From: Stieleria neptunia
Lineage (GTDB): Bacteria > Planctomycetota > Planctomycetia > Pirellulales > Pirellulaceae
NCBI RefSeq assembly: GCF_007754155.1
Contig: NZ_CP037423.1
Span: 806,001 to 870,000 of the forward strand
Reading direction: 5' to 3'
DNA length: 64,000 bases
In this document: one piece after another, positions 61,301 through 64,000 of the stretch
Numbering within the stretch: the first letter of the stretch is position 1
How the letters are laid out: the number at the start of each line of letters is the position of its first letter
The notes under the pieces: model-generated
The model's input: the letters and a program-made list of their open reading frames with translations, nothing else
The model's database searches: none
Told to the model about the DNA's origin: nothing
Position numbers and translations under genes: made by a program

Positions 61301-61868
61301 CGCCTAAGCCGCCGCGCGCGTGCATTTCAGTCGGACGGTACCGCGTGTTGGGATCATTGGCGTGTTTCGGGGCGGCTTTCCCGGTCCCACCATTTCCGGA
61401 GCGAATCGTGGAGGATCCGCGCTGACCACCTGTCCCCGCGACGGCCTTTGTCGGCCCCTCGCCTTCCGTCGGAGTGTTCGCCCCGAGAGGGTCGGTGGTC
61501 AATTCGGGATCAAACGTCTCCAGCGGGTCCACGGTCAAGAGCGGGTCAGCCGGCGGATGCTGAACATCGATTTCCGCGACGCCGTCGATCGTTGCCTCGG
61601 ACTTGGAATGGAAGGCACGAAACCCTGCGTCGACCGCATCGACCAAATCGGGGAACCGGTTTTTGTAGTGGTCCTGATCGGGTCCAGAGGATTCTTGATG
61701 CCGCCGCCAGAGTTCGACCTGCAACAATTCCGTCAGCAGTTCGGCACGCAGAGCGGCTGGCACTCGATCAAGAAATTCCTCCAGCTGTGGTCGTCGATCA
61801 GATGCCCAGTGGGATTCGAATTCATCGCAGATGGAATCGATCGAATATTGCTTCGAAGAATCTGTCAT
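58383..61868 (-). CDS. Serine/threonine protein kinase with TPR tail
   Basis: 1161 residues from ATG 61868-61866. Residues 1-80 hold a short acidic helix region (IDSICDEFESHW, with a helical follow-on), and about 80-170 a low-complexity segment. Kinase domain at about 173-470: Gly-loop ARGGLGAVF, VALKE with the ATP-site Lys, HRDIKPANVMLGD (about 311) and DWGLAKLF, where DWG stands for the usual DFG. A single transmembrane helix follows (about 500-525, WTISGAMALLMITAISVVAG). The outer part (about 530-1160) consists of TPR-like helical repeats. The kinase is thus cytoplasmic, with the TPR sensor on the other side. Such kinases are abundant in planctomycetes; the partner is unknown. Confidence 0.88.
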   Translation of the reverse strand: MTDSSKQYSIDSICDEFESHWASDRRPQLEEFLDRVPAALRAELLTELLQVELWRRHQESSGPDQDHYKNRFPDLVDAVDAGFRAFHSKSEATIDGVAEIDVQHPPADPLLTVDPLETFDPELTTDPLGANTPTEGEGPTKAVAGTGGQRGSSTIRSGNGGTGKAAPKHANDPNTRYRPTEMHARGGLGAVFRARDQELNRVVALKEILPEHSDKLRYQEKFIFEAEVTGALEHPGIVPVYGLGRYSDEQPYYAMRFIHGRSFRELIREFHKRHQPPTSASFFSREFRSLLRRLIETCNAIHFAHEHGVIHRDIKPANVMLGDYGETLVVDWGLAKLFDPQHASVEEYDQPTKIDVQGSGSSKTVHGTVVGTPMYMSPEQAYGKIDHLDGRTDIYSLGAVLFHLVTGENPIDGRTSVDIIVNVRQGKTRSVRDVTKSAPAALASICHKSMAMDPSQRYTTAIALADDIDRWLNDEAVLAHVPHENVLDRAGRLIRRYRSWTISGAMALLMITAISVVAGLLVNQARKQEQLAKEQERLAKVDAVEFKQDAVERYRESRNAIDTWLVQSTDALEFFPGTSAVRKRLLERAVEDYERLAQRESRDPQLTLERGRAIVRVGDLTLMQQDFQAAEKHYAAAMQIFRDAPDDDNLSVPFQSEHANVRIRIGNAYAEQKKIPEAEQQFQAAIEQLVGLIDPNQDPLSNRLPRRLLATAYVNAGKLFVGLDSERAIEYLTDGLDQYDLLGDAADETTQLGRATARDLLGQVYRDAGDHDQAMVFFDQSADALQQLVDAQPDHPNYLNALASVYVSKAASFRTRGLDAAMFESLSQAIDFYRALRNSLPDLPRYALNLAIAQTALGLAQHEAASNREAELTLTEAFTLLDELVTTYGQSSRILEALASCQDARGQVFLDLHEDPGDALRTAQDILLLLSQSATSDDEVIRLFEQLAIAQSHLAQAYQRLDQTELSRQKFDEAIKRLESLIGIQGEVPRLVNALAHTHYRAGLMLADQNDLDAESQFGIARDLWIGIDGEGTASDADSLAWLLATCPTDSITDPAEARRYAKQAVKLAPENPRYLTTLALAAALEGEADAAIKSLQRCKTLRGHWVDRDLYVLAMAEQLAGNTDKAKQAFDDAETWRMEHQPFEPEILRLRQIVRAGMED

Positions 61869-61874
61869 GTCAAA

Positions 61875-61897
61875 AGTGGAGTAAGCTTCCAGCTTGC
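61875..61897. repeat. Repeat family C, copy 3
   Basis: AGTGGAGTAAGCTTCCAGCT and TGC, only six bases upstream of the kinase start codon on the minus strand, so it would be part of that gene's leader. Confidence 0.7.
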
Positions 61898-61967
61898 TAG
61901 GAGGATCCCATTTGTACCGCCCGCGTTGGCGATTATACGCGGCGATGTGATTGGGAGTAATCAAGAT

Positions 61968-61990
61968 GTGGCGTAAGCTTCCAGCTTGCG
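61968..61990. repeat. Repeat family C, copy 4
   Basis: GTGGCGTAAGCTTCCAGCTT and GCG, same orientation as 61875-61897. It is followed directly by a family E unit. Confidence 0.75.
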
Positions 61991-61998
61991 ATCCTCCA

Positions 61999-62024
61999 GT
62001 ACGATGGCCCTTCCGGGCCGTCGT
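61999..62024. repeat. Repeat family E (GGCCCTTCCGGGCC), copy 1
   Basis: GTACGATGGCCCTTCCGGGC and CGTCGT. The inner GGCCC-TTCC-GGGCC is a small perfect hairpin. Confidence 0.75.
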
Positions 62025-62146
62025 CTGCACGTCTCTCCACGACGACCTAGAAAGGACGTCGTACAATGATTCGCCAACCACATCTCACTCGAACGGCGAG
62101 ATCGTCTGTAATTGTCGCGTTCCGCGTCTTTTCTAAGCTGCTCCGA

Positions 62147-62173
62147 GTACGACGGCCCTTCCGGGCCGTCGGT
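62147..62173. repeat. Repeat family E, copy 2
   Basis: GTACGACGGCCCTTCCGGGC and CGTCGGT, matching 61999-62024 but for the ATGG to ACGG change and the 3' end. Direct repeat, 148 bp apart. Confidence 0.75.
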
Positions 62174-62456
62174 CTTAGCTGGACGGTCCCTCAAGGCCAG
62201 GCACCAACGCATGCCACCAAACCAGTCGCGTCCCCGGCGCCGAATCGTGGTTCACCAAATCTTCGCACCGACGCGGCGAATCCCACAAAATACTGAAAAA
62301 TAGTCCACCCCTTACTACACCGAAACTTGGTTTCTTCTATGATCTGCAGAGCCGCAGGTTCCTAGGGGGAGCGACTGGCCACCCGGCCGGAGTCGTTGGT
62401 TACTGTGCGCGAGTCGCCACAACCAACCATCACTTGACCGGGAAAGCAAACTGGCC

Positions 62457-64000
62457 ATGGGAATCTCGTACCCCAAATCCAATTCAAACGAGAAACGTTG
62501 TCGATCCTTACGATCAACGTCCAAACTGGCAAGCGGAAAACGGCACCGGCTGAGACTGCAGCTAGAGCAACTCGAATCACGCCACTTGCTCGCCGGCGAC
62601 ATCGACCTCGCACCAGATCTGTCGCCGCAGTCAGCCGTGCCCCCGGCGCCGATCAGCTGGTTCGAATCCTTTGACGATGTTTCGCGAATCGAGTTCGAGT
62701 CGCTGGCCGAAGTCGATCCGATGTACCCCGACGGATTCCAAGGTCCACGCGAACTCGCCGCCGGTGAATGGATCGTCCAATTGACAGAGTCAGCCGCGAG
62801 AAAGATACGTGTGCTGCAATCGGCCGACGAGATCTTGGACGATGCCACAAACGACTTCACCATCATCGCCGGGCTCGGCTCCGAAGGCCTGATCCTGGTC
62901 CGTGGCGAAGGCGTCTCCGCGGCCGACATTGAATTGAATTTGGGACGCAACGGTTCGGTGCAATCATTCGGCCTGAACTCGCTCATCACGGGGCAAGCGA
63001 CCGCGCCGAACGAATCGGATTTTGCTGCCGGTTTGCTCGGCGGGTTGACCACAATTGGTGCGGAGGCCGCCTGGGACGAATCGATCGGGGACATGCAAAC
63101 GGTCATCGGCGTGGTCGATTCGGGGATCGATCTGGATCATCCCGATCTGTATCTGAACATCTGGTTGAACCAGGGCGAAATCCCGGCGAGCTTTAGGGAC
63201 GATCTAGTCGATGTTGATGGTGACGGATTGATCACGTTTTATGATCTGAACAATTTGCAGGTGATCGATGGAACGATCTATGTCGCGTCCACCGTTGTAC
63301 TCGACGGTGGCGGCAATCTCGTCTCGGGAGATTTGGCGACGGCCGCAGAGTTGACTTCCGCGACACCCTATGCCATCGGAGCCAACGCAGCCTATGTTCG
63401 TGACTTGGCCGGGGACCGGAGCGATGTGAATGGCCGGATCGATGCGTTGGATTTGCTCGCGGATCGAAAATGGTCGGACGGTCGCGATACAGATCTGAAT
63501 GGCTTCTTCGACGATTTCTTTGGCGTCAATTTCCGCAGCGGCGGAGGCGACCCCTTTGCCGCCAACCAGCCCGACGACCAGCTTAGTCACGGCACACACG
63601 TCGCAGGAACCATCGGCGCGGTCGGTAATAACGCGATCGGTGTGGTGGGGGTCAACTGGCAGACGTCAATGATGTCGCTGCGAATTCTTGACAACAACAA
63701 TCGCAGCGACGCGGGAGCGGGTTTGCGCGCGGTCAACTATGCCCGGATGATGCGCCAGCGACATTCCGTCGACGACGACAACCGCACCGTCCAAGGCGCC
63801 GACGTCCGCGTGCTCAACAACAGCTGGGGGCAACCGGGCGGCTACGAACCGGCGTTTGAAACAGCGATCAATCAGCTTGGTGACGAAGGCATCCTGTTTG
63901 TCGCCGCGGCAGGCAACGGTGACATCTTCGGCAACGGAATTAACAACGACCAGACGCCGTTTTTTCCGGCCAGCTATGATTCTGACAACGTGATCGCAGT
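62457..64000 (+). CDS. Subtilisin-like serine protease (S8), 3' end outside window
   Basis: 514 codons are visible from ATG 62457, and no stop occurs before the window end. The N-terminus has no classical signal but a planctomycete-type motif HRLRLQLEQLESRHLLAGDI (about 32-51) like that of the ELWxxDGT protein. The peptidase S8 core starts at about 195: catalytic Asp in VIGVVDSGIDLDHPDL (about 223) and catalytic His in LSHGTHVAGTIGA (about 380). VLNNSWG is the oxyanion-type region. The catalytic Ser is beyond the window. A FFGVNFRSGGGDPF stretch lies in an extended loop between Asp and His. The protein is probably a large secreted surface protease of planctomycetes. Confidence 0.88.
   Translation, partial: MGISYPKSNSNEKRCRSLRSTSKLASGKRHRLRLQLEQLESRHLLAGDIDLAPDLSPQSAVPPAPISWFESFDDVSRIEFESLAEVDPMYPDGFQGPRELAAGEWIVQLTESAARKIRVLQSADEILDDATNDFTIIAGLGSEGLILVRGEGVSAADIELNLGRNGSVQSFGLNSLITGQATAPNESDFAAGLLGGLTTIGAEAAWDESIGDMQTVIGVVDSGIDLDHPDLYLNIWLNQGEIPASFRDDLVDVDGDGLITFYDLNNLQVIDGTIYVASTVVLDGGGNLVSGDLATAAELTSATPYAIGANAAYVRDLAGDRSDVNGRIDALDLLADRKWSDGRDTDLNGFFDDFFGVNFRSGGGDPFAANQPDDQLSHGTHVAGTIGAVGNNAIGVVGVNWQTSMMSLRILDNNNRSDAGAGLRAVNYARMMRQRHSVDDDNRTVQGADVRVLNNSWGQPGGYEPAFETAINQLGDEGILFVAAAGNGDIFGNGINNDQTPFFPASYDSDNVIA

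Larger units (their letters stand above)
61869..62456. other. Repeat-rich divergent gap (kinase / protease)
   Basis: No gene seen. Two family C units (61875-61897, 61968-61990) and two family E units (61999-62024, 62147-62173) lie within the 300 bp next to the kinase start. The rest up to the protease start (62457) shows no clear feature. Confidence 0.6.

Noticed and set aside
62457..64000. Frameshifted or truncated protease
   Set aside because: The frame is open to the window end; the missing serine is outside the window, not lost.

Overview
This window looks like chromosomal DNA of a GC-rich planctomycete of the Pirellulaceae type (Rhodopirellula/Stieleria-like). The evidence is: several secreted sulfatases; cytochrome-c/beta-propeller and DUF1080 proteins; a PEP-CTERM protein; ELWxxDGT repeats; two surface proteins sharing a planctomycete-type N-terminal motif (…EQLE-R-LLA); a kinase with a long TPR tail; and abundant short palindromic repeats between genes. 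I saw no rRNA, tRNA, CRISPR array, integrase or complete insertion sequence.

Layout. 1-2 kb: end of a TadE/TadG-type pilus-associated cluster. 2.2-6 kb: secreted esterase, a GxxExxY gene bracketed by 38-bp inverted repeats, an HD hydrolase and a two-domain class II aldolase protein. 6.5-11.3 kb: the PrkA kinase / YeaH (DUF444) / SpoVR operon. 11.6-19.6 kb: a 1114-aa di-heme cytochrome/propeller protein, a PQQ-like lipoprotein, a PEP-CTERM protein, a small membrane protein with a 15-bp minisatellite tail, and a beta-helix protein. 19.8-25.6 kb: an RND efflux operon (adaptor, pump, TetR). 25.9-30.4 kb: a giant ELWxxDGT surface protein. 30.4-40.1 kb: VOC protein, PH-like membrane protein, sulfatase, RecQ divergent from a second sulfatase with a propeller partner, and an RdgC-like protein. 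40.5-43.1 kb: PhzF, an alpha/beta hydrolase and an SRPBCC protein. 43.2-49.4 kb: translationally coupled Gfo/Idh/MocA oxidoreductase, PmoA-like and sulfatase genes, then a CehA-like PHP metallohydrolase. 49.5-58.3 kb: multi-pass membrane protein, DUF1080-sulfatase fusion, sialidase and a TonB-dependent receptor. 58.4-64 kb: Ser/Thr kinase with TPRs and the start of a subtilisin-like protease cut by the window edge.

The four sulfatases (all Cys-type), sialidase, Asp-box propeller, Gfo/Idh oxidoreductase and outer-membrane receptor fit breakdown of sulfated, possibly sialylated, glycans. This is inferred from neighbourhood. 

The most unusual signals are repeats. A 130-bp imperfect palindrome, also found in intergenic DNA near 33.5 kb, sits inside the TonB-receptor reading frame without breaking it, like Rickettsia palindromic elements. 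A second palindrome family has two copies in opposite orientation with a paired base change that keeps the hairpin. A third family (60-bp hairpins) lies in two tail-to-tail gaps, where it could end transcription from both sides.
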